Notes: generated by a model not told the origin, from the letters alone. A DNA stretch of 64,000 bases from Parvularcula sp039822105 (GCA_039822105.1 JBCBMW010000006.1:112519-176518); one strand, 5' to 3'; positions 1 through 8,836 are shown, numbered from the stretch's first letter. Numbers and translations: made by a program.

Positions 1-2
1 TT

Positions 3-182
3 ACCATAGGGGCAATCGGGTTTTGTATGTTGATTGTTTTAATCGCCGGCGTGATCGGCATAATCGACGGTACGTTTAATGAGGTTCAGGCAGTCTATAA
101 CGTGATTGGGCCAGTTACCGCCGTGATCTTCGGTTACTATTTCGGTGCCCGGAGGACCGATAGAAATGACGAAACGAAATGA
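3..182 (+). CDS. Partial small membrane protein, 5' end outside window
   Basis: An open frame runs in from the left edge and stops at 180-182, giving 59 residues with no start in the window. It shows two hydrophobic stretches (about residues 3-20 and 36-49) separated by a short polar loop, then a charged tail rich in Arg, Asp and Lys. Its last codons overlap the next gene, whose ATG lies at 166, so the two are probably co-transcribed and translationally coupled. The family is not recognised. It may be a small phage- or plasmid-type membrane protein, given the RHH protein and resolvase next to it. Confidence 0.45.
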   Translation, partial: TIGAIGFCMLIVLIAGVIGIIDGTFNEVQAVYNVIGPVTAVIFGYYFGARRTDRNDETK

Positions 183-438
183 AACAAGAGGTGCGGCTGG
201 CTCCTCCAAGAGTAGGAGCCCTCAGCGCTTAAGCATCGTGTTGAACGACGCTACAGAGAAGCGCCTGAACCGTATCAAGGAGATGATGGAGGCCGACACA
301 ACTACCGACGCCGTTAAGGATGCACTCCGACTATTGGAGTATTTCCTTAGTGTATCGGATAGGGGGGGGAAGTTTTTCATTCAGATGCCAGACGAAGAGC
401 CTCGGCAGCTTGAAGTGTTCGGGATCTCAACAAGATGA
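166..438 (+). CDS. Ribbon-helix-helix-like small protein
   Basis: This 90-residue protein starts at the ATG at 166, preceded by GGAGG at 151-155. The GTG at 145 is in frame but less well placed. After a basic, Ser-rich N-terminus comes a short strand (RLSIVLND) and two helices (TEKRLNRIKEMMEA, TTTDAVKDALRLLEYFL), the layout of an Arc/MetJ-type DNA-binding domain or an antitoxin. A C-terminal part with strand character (GGKFFIQM) follows. It overlaps the upstream membrane ORF. No toxin gene follows directly; the next gene is a convergent resolvase. It may be a small regulator of the mobile region. The fold is inferred from pattern only. Confidence 0.6.
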   Translation: MTKRNETRGAAGSSKSRSPQRLSIVLNDATEKRLNRIKEMMEADTTTDAVKDALRLLEYFLSVSDRGGKFFIQMPDEEPRQLEVFGISTR

Positions 439-533
439 GTCCTGAACTTCTTGTTCTGGCCGGACTCTGCAAAGCTGTAATTTCTAATTGTGCAAACCGC
501 GACCGCTACTGATCAATATTCTTACCTTGTTCT

Positions 534-1127
534 TCAGACTGCTGTCCGCTCGCTTTGGCTGAAGGTTCGCGTTGCTAGAATCCTATAAGCGCTGCTCCTA
601 CTAATCCCCGTTCGTCTCGCAGCTTCGGCCACACTTGCGCCGCGCTTCACTAGTGCCAACACTTCGTGACTCTTCGCCCTTGCTGTCGGTGCACGGCCTT
701 TGTATCTGCCTTCACGCTTAGCCTTCTCAATGCCAACACGTTGACGCTCCAACATCAGGTTTCTTTCGAACTCAGCGACCGCACCGATGACACCCAGCAC
801 CAACTTTCCGTGGGGTGTCCCGGTATCCAAATTCAAACCGTCGAGCACGCGCAGCTCTACAGAACGACTACGGAGCGTCTCAGTGAGTTTCATCAAGTCA
901 CTGAGTGACCGCGCCAAGCGATCGAGGCGCGTCACAACGAGCGTGTCACCCTCGCGAACGTAGTCAAGCGCTGCGTCCAGTTGTTCCCTTTGGCCGCTCA
1001 CGGCGCTGACCTTCTCATGGAAAATGCGCGTCGCCCCGGCGTCACGGAGTGTCTGTTGCTGGTCCTCGTAGGAAGCGTCTTGGTCTACGGTAGAAACTCT
1101 GGCGTATCCGACGATCGTACTGGTCAT
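534..1127 (-). CDS. Serine recombinase, resolvase/invertase family
   Basis: A 197-residue small serine recombinase, full length for the Tn3 resolvase/Hin group (about 180-200). The N-terminus MTSTIVGYARVS carries the nucleophile Ser12. The catalytic-core signature DTLVVTRLDRLARS and the following FERNLMLERQRVGIEKAKREGRYKGR (as short blocks) are present. A C-terminal helix-turn-helix (VAEAARRTGISRSSAYRIL) should bind the crossover site. The ATG at 1127 is chosen over the upstream start at 1151 because the family begins at this point. No transposase lies beside it, so it may act as an orphan resolvase, an invertase, or a leftover of an integrated plasmid or transposon. Confidence 0.93.
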   Translation of the reverse strand: MTSTIVGYARVSTVDQDASYEDQQQTLRDAGATRIFHEKVSAVSGQREQLDAALDYVREGDTLVVTRLDRLARSLSDLMKLTETLRSRSVELRVLDGLNLDTGTPHGKLVLGVIGAVAEFERNLMLERQRVGIEKAKREGRYKGRAPTARAKSHEVLALVKRGASVAEAARRTGISRSSAYRILATRTFSQSERTAV

Positions 1128-1586
1128 AGCGTATGACCTCCGCTGTCTCACTGGATTCTATGAGTCTACGGAATCTCCGTGTCAATAGGATCAGACCTAC
1201 GTATATGGGACGTGATCGGAGGGTCACTGACTGTGTCACTGGGGTATGGTCAAATGGAACACGAAAGGCCGCTCCACCCGCTACGTTTCAAGGAGCCCCA
1301 GGGGGTAGGCGCCGACTTCATCCGATAAATGAGGTCTGAGAAATGTTCTCCATTTTTTGTGCCTCACACCAAGACGTTCCCGCACCGCGACCCTTCCGTA
1401 AGACCAGTGGTCCCCAAATGGTCGCGGCGGTTCCTGTTGCTATGACGAGTGACCGAAAACGCCCCAAGAAGGACGCTGGCGGGCTAATGCTCAGTCGCGA
1501 GAAACCGTCCTCGCTTTGCAAGGCGCGAAAGCGTGCCCGTTCGCAGTTCTGACGCACGGAGATTTTGGCCGAAACGGAGTAATTGA
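1128..1586. other. Gene-poor stretch upstream of resolvase
   Basis: No convincing gene is seen. Short frames on both strands (1343-1552 plus, 1318-1590 minus) lack recognisable domains and ribosome binding sites. Just upstream of the resolvase start the heptamer GTCACTG occurs twice (1223-1229 and 1234-1240), and related TCACTGG occurs at 1148-1154. Resolvases commonly act on repeats close to their own promoter, so this is a candidate res region, but the arms do not clearly match a known res consensus. Confidence 0.3.
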
Positions 1587-1958
1587 TCACAAAATGTCCT
1601 GTTGAACACCAAATCCTTCAGGCGTCTTCCAAGTCTGTTTGAACTGCGCGTTGCCCCACTCGCAGAACGCAAGGACGATCGAGCTAAGCGCTTGTCCCTT
1701 TTCCGTAAGTAGATATTGATAGCGAGGCGGTCGAGACACGTACTCTTTCTTTACGACGAGCTCGTGCTTAACCATCGCTTCGAGACGTTTGGTGAGGACA
1801 GTCGCCGTAATTCGCTCGGGCGATTCTAGAAAGTCATTGAAGCGGGATTTGCCGTTTAGCATGTCTCGGACGATGACCAGGGTCCATTTGTCTCCGACGA
1901 AGTCCAAGGACGTTGCGATCGGACAGTTGGAGCGATGGAGGAGGTTGGCTTCTTTCAT
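1587..1958 (-). CDS. HxlR-family transcriptional regulator
   Basis: A 123-residue winged-helix protein of HxlR type, normal length for the family. The N-terminal CPIATSLDFVGDKWTLVIVR block with Cys12 is the family hallmark; in HypR-like members this Cys is redox active. The SRFNDF and ITATVLTKRL blocks form the recognition helix region, followed by the wing (RPPRYQYLLTEKG). It is divergent from a MAPEG membrane protein with only 85 bp between starts, and that gap holds paired repeats. HxlR regulators usually control an adjacent divergent gene in response to electrophiles, aldehydes or oxidants, so the MAPEG gene is the likely target. Confidence 0.93.
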   Translation of the reverse strand: MKEANLLHRSNCPIATSLDFVGDKWTLVIVRDMLNGKSRFNDFLESPERITATVLTKRLEAMVKHELVVKKEYVSRPPRYQYLLTEKGQALSSIVLAFCEWGNAQFKQTWKTPEGFGVQQDIL

Positions 1959-1973
1959 AGCTCCAGGATATAA

Positions 1974-1996
1974 CTAGTGACTTGCTAGTGACAAGT
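1974..1996. promoter_or_regulatory. Candidate HxlR operator
   Basis: The octamer CTAGTGAC occurs twice, at 1974-1981 and 1985-1992, with an 11-bp period, one helical turn. The second copy lies inside an inverted repeat ACTTG-N7-CAAGT (1980-1996). The sequence lies between the divergent HxlR and MAPEG starts. The repeats are seen directly; the role as regulator binding site is inferred from position. Confidence 0.5.
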
Positions 1997-2043
1997 TAAC
2001 CATGCTAAATGGCCTAAGCATCCTGAGAAGCATGAGGTGGCAC

Positions 2044-2439
2044 ATGAATCTGGAAGTGACGTCCTTAGCTGCGGCCAGCTTGGGCTTATTGCTGCTACCG
2101 CTTGCGTTGATGGTCTCGATGCAGCGCGTAAAACTTGGCAACGTCGTGTTCGGGCATGCAGATAATGACACGCTTCTGCGCCGCATAAGAGCCCACGGAA
2201 ACCTAATCGAGTACGCCCCGCTTAGTCTGATCCTTCTTGGGTTGTCGGAGGCTCAAAATGCAAGCTCTTGGCTCGTCACAACGAGCGCTGTTTTACTGGT
2301 TTTCGGTAGGTACATGCACGCGGCTGGTACGTTGATCGCACCAAGTTCCGCCCCGCCCCGCGCGATCGGTATGCTGATGACGCACGCATCATACATCGCG
2401 CCATCGCTTTGGCTATTGAGCCATGTCTTCTTTGGGTGA
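2044..2439 (+). CDS. MAPEG-family membrane protein
   Basis: A 131-residue protein with four hydrophobic segments, the size and topology of the MAPEG family (membrane-associated proteins in eicosanoid and glutathione metabolism). The block RIRAHGNLIEYAPLSLILLGL is the typical second-helix signature (R-x-H-x-N-x-x-E/Y), and the later GRYMHAAG matches the third-helix motif. The ATG at 2044 is chosen because GAGG at 2034-2037 precedes it; the ATG at 2002 would add a non-family extension. Bacterial members may have glutathione transferase or peroxidase activity, which fits control by a divergent HxlR-type stress regulator, but the substrate is unknown. Confidence 0.85.
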   Translation: MNLEVTSLAAASLGLLLLPLALMVSMQRVKLGNVVFGHADNDTLLRRIRAHGNLIEYAPLSLILLGLSEAQNASSWLVTTSAVLLVFGRYMHAAGTLIAPSSAPPRAIGMLMTHASYIAPSLWLLSHVFFG

Positions 2440-2601
2440 ATAGGCGCCTTGCCGATTCTTCTCTGTGCAATCGATTAGATGCTCTGCGGATTAAACTCAC
2501 CGCATATCGCTCACGGTTAGCACGAACACGGACCTTTCCTTCGCGTCGACACATCTGCATGCGCTTGACATCGAGCACATCGTTCTCAATGGACCGCGTT
2601 A

Positions 2602-3414
2602 CTAAAGCCTAGCGAGCCACATGTTGGTTGTTGCGCCATATATGCCGATCGACATCATCAGTGTTAAGATCAAAGTAGCTACGGCAACCGCATACTTCGC
2701 CACGGCGCTGTGTGATCGCGTGGCCCAGAAATAGAGTTCAAGGGCGAGAAGCGGCACCAGATACTGGCCGTGATACCAGAACTTGAAGAACTCAAGCGTG
2801 TTCGTCCCAACCGTGACCGCCCAGAATTGATAGCCGATGCGGAAGAACCAGACCACACCGACCACCATGAAGAGGCGGATCGCCCACTGGTGATGGATCG
2901 CAATTTTTCGCTTGATCGCATAATAGAGCGTAATCGGCGCAAATGCGAGAATGAGCAGACCCCCAATGGTGGTGCCTATTTGTCCGTTTACCCCGCCAAT
3001 GATTGGCTCTTGGGTCCAATTCATATAGATCCCTGTCGTCGCCGTCACGACCGCTAACGACATCCATAGACGCCCGTTCCACCGATGAAACGTAGGGAAC
3101 CGTTTCCGAATCGCCGGGATCAGCTGGAGCGGTCCGCCGCCGACAATCAAAATGGACAACATAAGGTGGGCGATCATCGAGCCATTATGGGCGTCGTCGC
3201 CGGCGACATAGCCATGCGGGAGATGGGTTTCCTCAAGCCCCGGCGCGCCTTGGGCAATCAACAAGGGGACGTAAAGAGCCGCCACGTAAAACGCGAAAAT
3301 CCAATGGCCAATCGCCGCCGCCGTGAACCAGATCCGCCCGGACCAAGATAAGACGTCTTTTCCGGTGATCTTGGTCAAGCCAGGGGCAAGTTCTATCGTT
3401 CGATCATTACTCAT
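2602..3414 (-). CDS. DUF2306 multi-pass membrane protein
   Basis: A 270-residue inner-membrane protein with about seven hydrophobic segments. The arrangement HNGSMIAHLMLSILIVGGGP, then FHRWNGRLWM, then IHHQWAIRLFMV resembles DUF2306/YozB-like proteins, where conserved His and Trp residues at membrane edges suggest a cofactor or metal, possibly haem-like; the function is not known. It is divergent from an AraC regulator with about 170 bp between, forming a regulator/target pair. The start at 3414 gives a normal cytoplasmic N-terminus. The preceding 2440-2601 holds no gene. Confidence 0.8.
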   Translation of the reverse strand: MSNDRTIELAPGLTKITGKDVLSWSGRIWFTAAAIGHWIFAFYVAALYVPLLIAQGAPGLEETHLPHGYVAGDDAHNGSMIAHLMLSILIVGGGPLQLIPAIRKRFPTFHRWNGRLWMSLAVVTATTGIYMNWTQEPIIGGVNGQIGTTIGGLLILAFAPITLYYAIKRKIAIHHQWAIRLFMVVGVVWFFRIGYQFWAVTVGTNTLEFFKFWYHGQYLVPLLALELYFWATRSHSAVAKYAVAVATLILTLMMSIGIYGATTNMWLARL

Positions 3415-3585
3415 TACACTTATCTTTTGTGGATGGCCTATATGATTGGCGTCCGCTTCGACCGTTGCGATCTTGGCGCGCGCTAAGATCGCTGATACTG
3501 CACCTCAACGGACCTGACTGCTCCAAAATCGGAAAACCGGTCCAAATCTGGCAGATATCAATAGAAAGGCGTGCCGAGGAGTTTC

Positions 3586-4452
3586 ATGCCGCAAGACGAC
3601 GTGACGAAAACACGTGATTACTTGACGGCCTATGCCGTGGACGATCCATCTATTGAAGTCGCTTTGAACGGCGCTGCTTTTCTCACGCGAGCGGCATTTC
3701 CCGCGTTTGATGAACCCACACAGTCCAGCCCGTTCACGAAGATTGCGGTCAATACAGGTCTGAACTCGTGGTACAAACGCAACTCCGATAGCACCTGCGT
3801 CGAAGGACCTTGGCGTCGGAAAAGCGTCGCGATCACGCTTGCTGGTGAAGACGGTCACACCGTCTCCAGCGACGTCCTCATGACGGGCCTCGCCGTCAAT
3901 CTGGACGCCATCACCCCTTACGGCGAGACGCCGATACGGCAAGAGGCGCTCGAACAGGCAGCGAACCACCTCCCTGTCGATCCGTATTCAGCATTCTTGT
4001 TGGAGACGCTGTTTCAATCGTCGAAGCGATATGGGTCGTCCGCCGCTTTTATTGAACAACGTGTCCATGAGCTCCTTCGCCATCTTCTACGGCCGCAAGA
4101 GCGCACCGTCCATCAGCATACGCCGCCGCTTGACACCCGGCGTTTATCTCGCGTGAAGGCGTTTATCGCGGAGCATGCTTACGAGGACCTCAGTGTGTCC
4201 GATCTCGCAAGGATCGCGGTCATGGACACGAGCTATTTTATCAAATCGTTTCAAGCCGCGACGGGAATGACGCCCTTCGTTTATTTGACCCGCGCGCGCA
4301 TGGCCGAAGCCAAACGGCTTCTTCTTCAAAATCACTCAGTCACCCGCGTCGCATTGAGTGTTGGATACAGCAATCCCAGCAAATTCGCCGCCACTTTCAA
4401 AAGATGCTACGGTATGACCCCCACCGGCTGGCTAAGCAGCACTCTCTCATAG
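3586..4452 (+). CDS. AraC-family transcriptional regulator
   Basis: About 288 residues. The N-terminal half (about 1-175) is a sensor-like region without a recognised fold signature. The C-terminal 100 residues hold the two AraC helix-turn-helix motifs: VSDLARIAVMDTSYFIKSFQ, then GMTPFVYLTRARMAEAKRLL, and the final VALSVGYSNPSKFAATFKR, GMTPTGW. The start at 3586 follows GAGGAG at 3576-3581; the GTG at 3571 is less likely. It probably regulates the divergent DUF2306 gene. The inducer cannot be read from sequence. The 238 bp after it (4453-4690) shows no gene. Confidence 0.93.
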   Translation: MPQDDVTKTRDYLTAYAVDDPSIEVALNGAAFLTRAAFPAFDEPTQSSPFTKIAVNTGLNSWYKRNSDSTCVEGPWRRKSVAITLAGEDGHTVSSDVLMTGLAVNLDAITPYGETPIRQEALEQAANHLPVDPYSAFLLETLFQSSKRYGSSAAFIEQRVHELLRHLLRPQERTVHQHTPPLDTRRLSRVKAFIAEHAYEDLSVSDLARIAVMDTSYFIKSFQAATGMTPFVYLTRARMAEAKRLLLQNHSVTRVALSVGYSNPSKFAATFKRCYGMTPTGWLSSTLS

Positions 4453-4690
4453 TCAACTCATTCCAACTTAGATCGGCTTAGTCATCGATGCATACTAACG
4501 CTGATGGTCATATCTTTGCCCCCTAATGCTGGGCTGCTGTTCAAGCTAAGATATTAGTTTCTGTAAGGGGGGCGATTGCTCGAAAGCACTTCATTGACGA
4601 GGATGCTCTGAGCGGCGGACAATTCTCACAGCGTCCGAAAATCGCCGGAAGCGGACACTGGACGAAAAGGCGTCACCGTCTTGTGCTCGA

Positions 4691-5980
4691 TCAATACACT
4701 TTGCAGCCAGGAAATTTCTGAGCAAAGCCATACCATCTTGTGAACACATGGTGCGGCGGGTTTTTGAGACTCCCTGTCGTAACGATAGGCAGGTTGCGAT
4801 CAGTGTCCCAAGTCACGCGGATCTCTGTTCCAAACTGCTGGTCTAAGACGCCTTCACCCTGGCGGATTTTTTCAAGCGGATAAAAAACAGCATGTCGTCC
4901 GCTCCAGATGCCGACCCCCATTTCAAGCTCAGGCAATCTTGGATCATGAAACTCGAATGACTCGCGAAACCCAGGATAAAACTTGCCCTCTGGCAGCATC
5001 CGCCATGTATGGCCGTACTGCATACGGCGCACCAGTTTTTGCCAAAGCTTCAGACGTGGACGCGCCAGCGGCAGGGATGGGGATTCGGCCAACAAATCTC
5101 CCGCCAAAACGATCCGCAGCGATCCGATGATGTCTAGACTTTTCCCTTTGTGTGGCCCCCAGCGGCATTCGCCGGTCAGGTGATCCCACAGCGATCCGGT
5201 GGCATCATCTTTCATGATCATGGTGCCAGCGTGCACTCCCCCCACGGAGAAGGTTGAAGGCTGTCCATCAATGCGTGCATCGAAATTGATGCCAGCATTG
5301 CAGACCGCGCAGAACGACACCAGGAAGGGCGTTTCTCCGAGTGTACCCTGTGCCAGGTGGTGATAGGCCAGCGTGCGAAGCGTGATGCCAATCGCTTCCC
5401 CGTCCGCCTCAAGCACGAACACGTCCTGTTCCGGGCCGACAAATCCCTCTTCGATGGCTTGTTCGATGGGCTGGGTGTTTTTGTCGATATGAAGAGTCTT
5501 GTAGAGTTTGACGAACGTCTCGTCCTCAACCTTCTCTCTATCAAAATCTCTTGATCCACTCTCGTCCGGAACGATCAGTGTCGGCACGGGGGCCGGAGTT
5601 TTGCGTGTGGCGATCCAGGTCCAGAAGGATGTTTGAACCACTGCCAGAATGACAAATGGAACCACGATATCTCCTAGCGGGGCGCCAAACGCAGCGTAAG
5701 CATAGGCGGCCGCAAGCGTCTCAAACGTTGATCCGGCATAAGCCCACTCGCGCAGCCGGTTGGGAACGGGCAGTGTAACCGCGGCAAGCTCGTACAATTT
5801 GGCGACACCCAGCAGCAAGGCGAAGCTGGCTGGATATCCCAGATGCGTTATGCGCTCTACCAGGAAGTCCGCCCCTAGAACCGCTGCGGTTCCGGTGACC
5901 GCCATCCAAAATGCGATCACCCCGGTGGTCACGAAATAGAGCAGGCGCAGTCCTCTGCGCTGTTTTGGCTGTGCGGACAT
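4691..5980 (-). CDS. DoxX-like domain fused to DUF3179
   Basis: A 429-residue protein with two parts. Residues about 12-125 form four membrane helices of DoxX-like type (GVAKLYELAAVTLPVPNRLREWAYAG). Residues about 180-429 match DUF3179, a large extracytoplasmic or soluble domain with the family's Cys motif (SFCAVCNAG, Cys224 and Cys227) and GSLWDHLTGECRWGP. DUF3179 proteins are usually free-standing secreted or lipoprotein-like proteins of unknown function; fusion to DoxX is uncommon in my experience. The start at 5980 follows GGAGACG; the upstream start at 6043 is less likely. It is divergent from a LysR regulator (ATG 6091), the likely controller. Confidence 0.8.
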   Translation of the reverse strand: MSAQPKQRRGLRLLYFVTTGVIAFWMAVTGTAAVLGADFLVERITHLGYPASFALLLGVAKLYELAAVTLPVPNRLREWAYAGSTFETLAAAYAYAAFGAPLGDIVVPFVILAVVQTSFWTWIATRKTPAPVPTLIVPDESGSRDFDREKVEDETFVKLYKTLHIDKNTQPIEQAIEEGFVGPEQDVFVLEADGEAIGITLRTLAYHHLAQGTLGETPFLVSFCAVCNAGINFDARIDGQPSTFSVGGVHAGTMIMKDDATGSLWDHLTGECRWGPHKGKSLDIIGSLRIVLAGDLLAESPSLPLARPRLKLWQKLVRRMQYGHTWRMLPEGKFYPGFRESFEFHDPRLPELEMGVGIWSGRHAVFYPLEKIRQGEGVLDQQFGTEIRVTWDTDRNLPIVTTGSLKNPPHHVFTRWYGFAQKFPGCKVY

Positions 5981-6090
5981 TAGACGTCTCCATCGTTTGT
6001 TTTCTTGGTCCGCCCATTTTATGGGCCTTGTAAAAACGGACAATCAGGAGAAAATTTGACTTATTGTCCGAAAAAACAGAATAAAAAGGG

Positions 6091-6984
6091 ATGAGACTGT
6101 CTACATCCAAAGAACTGGTCGTCTTTGAGACCGTTGCGCGGCTGCGGAGCATCACCCTGGCGGCTGACGAGCTGGTGGTGTCCAAGCAGACCGTAAGTGA
6201 CCAATTGAGGCGGCTGGAGGACACTGTTGGAGTACGCTTGCTCCAGAGAACCTCGCGCAGCATGTCCCTCACGGAGGCCGGTACGCGCCTATACCCTCAC
6301 TGTATCAGGGTCGCAGACGCCACCAAGGCCGCGCTTCAAGAGCTCGAAGAAGAGAGCCAAGAACCAAGCGGACTGCTCACTTTGGCCTCATCTAGAACAT
6401 TTGGCGCGCATTTTTTGGCTGAGCTCGCTATGCGATATCTTGAAACCTATCCGAAGGTTCAGGTCGATCTGCGGCTCGAAGACCGCCGCTTCAAAATCAT
6501 TGAGGAAGGCATCGACCTTGCTTTTCTCGCCTTTCAACCGGAAGGCAACGACCTCATGTGCCGGGCCCTTTTCCCGGCAGAAGCGTGTTTCGTTGCTGCG
6601 CCGGACTTGTTGAAGAAGGCTGAGCTTGATGAGGCTGAAGACGCTTACGGGCAGCTACCAAGAATTGAATGGCGCCAGGGGGCAGACAGCTCTCAGACAG
6701 AGCTGAGAGCAACCAGGTTACGGGTGTCGTCCGTAGAGATTGCGCTCCTGGCGGCGGTCCGGGGCTTGGGGGTCGTTAAGGCCCCTCGACCGCTCGCTCA
6801 ACCCCACATTGATGCCGGCGAGCTTACTGTGCTGCCCGATCAAGAAGCGTCTCCGACATCGAAAATCTATGCGGTCTTTCCAAGTCGTTTTCACGTGCCA
6901 TCGAAAGTAAGAGCGTTTTTGAACCTGGTGCAAACGTCCAATAGCTCAATCGATCAGATGATGGCGGATCGAACACTGCCCTAA
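6091..6984 (+). CDS. LysR-family transcriptional regulator
   Basis: A 297-residue LysR-type regulator of normal length. The N-terminal winged helix (about 1-60) reads FETVARLRSITLAADELVVSKQTVSDQLRRLE, followed by the linker helix and a C-terminal periplasmic-binding-like effector domain (about 90-290). LysR proteins typically activate or repress a divergent gene in response to a small molecule; here that gene is the DoxX-DUF3179 fusion, 110 bp away. The ligand cannot be inferred. After it, 6985-7269 holds no gene. Confidence 0.95.
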   Translation: MRLSTSKELVVFETVARLRSITLAADELVVSKQTVSDQLRRLEDTVGVRLLQRTSRSMSLTEAGTRLYPHCIRVADATKAALQELEEESQEPSGLLTLASSRTFGAHFLAELAMRYLETYPKVQVDLRLEDRRFKIIEEGIDLAFLAFQPEGNDLMCRALFPAEACFVAAPDLLKKAELDEAEDAYGQLPRIEWRQGADSSQTELRATRLRVSSVEIALLAAVRGLGVVKAPRPLAQPHIDAGELTVLPDQEASPTSKIYAVFPSRFHVPSKVRAFLNLVQTSNSSIDQMMADRTLP

Positions 6985-7269
6985 GTCTGCTTGTGTGAAA
7001 CACATGTCGGTCGGCAAACAAAATTCGGCGTAGCCAGCGTCCGGCTTGGGCCAATCCCAGTCAATCACACTACTTCATGAGCGGCTTAATTTCGCCCGAT
7101 CCGGTCGCACGCAGCAACCTGACGACACGGTTCGAACACATGCCGCCCAGGAGCCTCACTGGTGAGTCTTTCGTTGTGCGGATGGGGGGAAAACCACGCA
7201 TACGAGGCCAATGAAACGCATCACAGAACAACCTCACGGCTCTCAGCGGCTCTTCAGGTTCACGCCGCG

Positions 7270-8577
7270 TCAGCTATCTAACAGACTGGCAATCACCGTG
7301 GTGTCGACCCCGTCGTAACGTATCGAATTCACGGCTGGTCTGAGCGCTTCAACGTCACCTTTGTTACCATAAACGGCGGTCGTTACGGAGCCACCAGCAT
7401 GGCCGACCACCCGAGCTGCGAGAACCTCTGGAACACCAGCGTCCAACAGCTTGTTGACGACCGTATGCCGGAATGAATGGTGTACCTTGGTAGGACCAAA
7501 CTCTAGTTGAGCTTTCAGTTTACCGAAGGCCTTCTCTAGACCACTAATCGAGTAGGGGTCCTCGGTCCATTGACGCGCACAGTCATGAATCAACTCCGGA
7601 CAAGGGATCGTCCGAGCTGATAGTTCTTTCTTCTGGCGTGGGAACGTCAGCGTGCGCTGCGTCTCGTTGAAGGTCATCTTTGGAAGTGCTGCGATCCGTG
7701 GTCCGGTGAACGCAGAGATCAGGATCGCCTGGCGTAGTCTCAGGGACTTAGCTTCTGTAAGCAGACGTAAGACTTCGGCGTCTTTCCACACGTCTCGTTT
7801 AACTGATTGTCGCGTTGAAGTTACCATAAGATCCCGGAAGGGTGCGGGGTCGTAGCCATGGAACTTTGCGAGACCACGCAGCGCGCTCAGCATGCGGTTT
7901 ATGGACGGTTTGGAGAGTGTCGTACCTAGCTCATTGACCCACTGTTGAACGTCTGATCTCGTGACGTTATCTAACGGCGGAAGGTTTTCGTCAGCACGCT
8001 TATACGTGTTCCTGTAATCCGTCTGCGTATTCTTTGTTCGCTGTTGGCCACGTTCTAGGTACTTATCTCCGAACTGGGTGTATGTCAGCTTTCCCGCCCA
8101 AAGGTCTATCTTCCTGGCAAGCTCTCGACCCCAGATCGTTTGAGTTTCGATGCGCTCTCGGGCCTCGTCGACCGCATCATGCCAGTCCTGACCCGCGCGC
8201 CGGTTCTCCGACGCCTCTGCTACTGCGTGGAGTGTCAGCTCCTCATGAACGTCATCAATGCTCGTGGGAATACCTTCAGCACGTAGTCCTCGCTCGGCTA
8301 CGCCTCGTTCAACCCAATACAAGTCATTGTTGTCGTCGGTCTGTTTCTCCGTTTCGATCGTGAGCGCGCGTGCTTTAGCTACTGCGAAAATCTTTTCGTA
8401 ATGAGCGAGCAGCTGGTCACGGAGTGTGCGTGCTGTCACCTCGTCACGTGTACCTAGGCTCGTCTCGATTCGTGGTTTCCCAACGGCGCCCTGAGCAAAC
8501 TTCGGAACGTCCTTGACGAACCACCACGTCTTGCCTCGTAGCTTAAGGTGGCGATTCTTCGTCCGCATCCTCGGCAT
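7270..8577 (-). CDS. Tyrosine recombinase / phage-type integrase
   Basis: A 435-residue integrase. The N-terminus (MPRMRTKNRHLKLRGKTWWF) is the DUF6538-like start common in alphaproteobacterial island integrases, followed by a SAM-like core-binding domain (about 165-255). The catalytic residues are visible: Arg294 (TGPRIAAL), His367 and Arg370 in HSFR, His393 in VVGHAGG and Tyr403. All five are present, so the enzyme appears intact. No tRNA gene was seen on either side, so the attachment site is unknown. Together with the resolvase at 534-1127 it marks 1-8.8 kb as integrated accessory DNA. Confidence 0.95.
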   Translation of the reverse strand: MPRMRTKNRHLKLRGKTWWFVKDVPKFAQGAVGKPRIETSLGTRDEVTARTLRDQLLAHYEKIFAVAKARALTIETEKQTDDNNDLYWVERGVAERGLRAEGIPTSIDDVHEELTLHAVAEASENRRAGQDWHDAVDEARERIETQTIWGRELARKIDLWAGKLTYTQFGDKYLERGQQRTKNTQTDYRNTYKRADENLPPLDNVTRSDVQQWVNELGTTLSKPSINRMLSALRGLAKFHGYDPAPFRDLMVTSTRQSVKRDVWKDAEVLRLLTEAKSLRLRQAILISAFTGPRIAALPKMTFNETQRTLTFPRQKKELSARTIPCPELIHDCARQWTEDPYSISGLEKAFGKLKAQLEFGPTKVHHSFRHTVVNKLLDAGVPEVLAARVVGHAGGSVTTAVYGNKGDVEALRPAVNSIRYDGVDTTVIASLLDS

Positions 8578-8654
8578 CAGGAAATCCTTCTGGGACAGTT
8601 CCTGGACACCAATAACCGGAAAAATAAATAATTACAATATTATAGGTAAATAGC

Positions 8655-8682
8655 CTCCCTAGAGCCCAAATCCCCTAGGGAG
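8655..8682. repeat. Perfect 8-bp inverted repeat upstream of integrase
   Basis: CTCCCTAG (8655-8662) and CTAGGGAG (8675-8682) can pair around a 12-base loop. The repeat lies 78 bp upstream of the integrase start and before the small ORF at 8837. There is no T-run, so a classical terminator is unlikely. It could be an integrase or excisionase arm site or an operator. Confidence 0.4.
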
Positions 8683-8836
8683 TGCCACAATCCAACAAGA
8701 TGAGTGGTTTGAAGCGGATTTTGTCAATTCGCTGCTGTAGGCCGTGCCAGTGTTTAGCAGCACCGCAGTCAACTGATCTGACGTCAGCCCATGGACTCAG
8801 GCCGCACTCTCCCAAGAGCCAAAAGGAGGTGTTGTC

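Noticed and set aside
7100..7180. GGTTCGAAC resembling a tRNA T-loop near the integrase 3' end
   Set aside because: No matching acceptor, D or anticodon arms could be formed, so it is not a tRNA or tRNA fragment.
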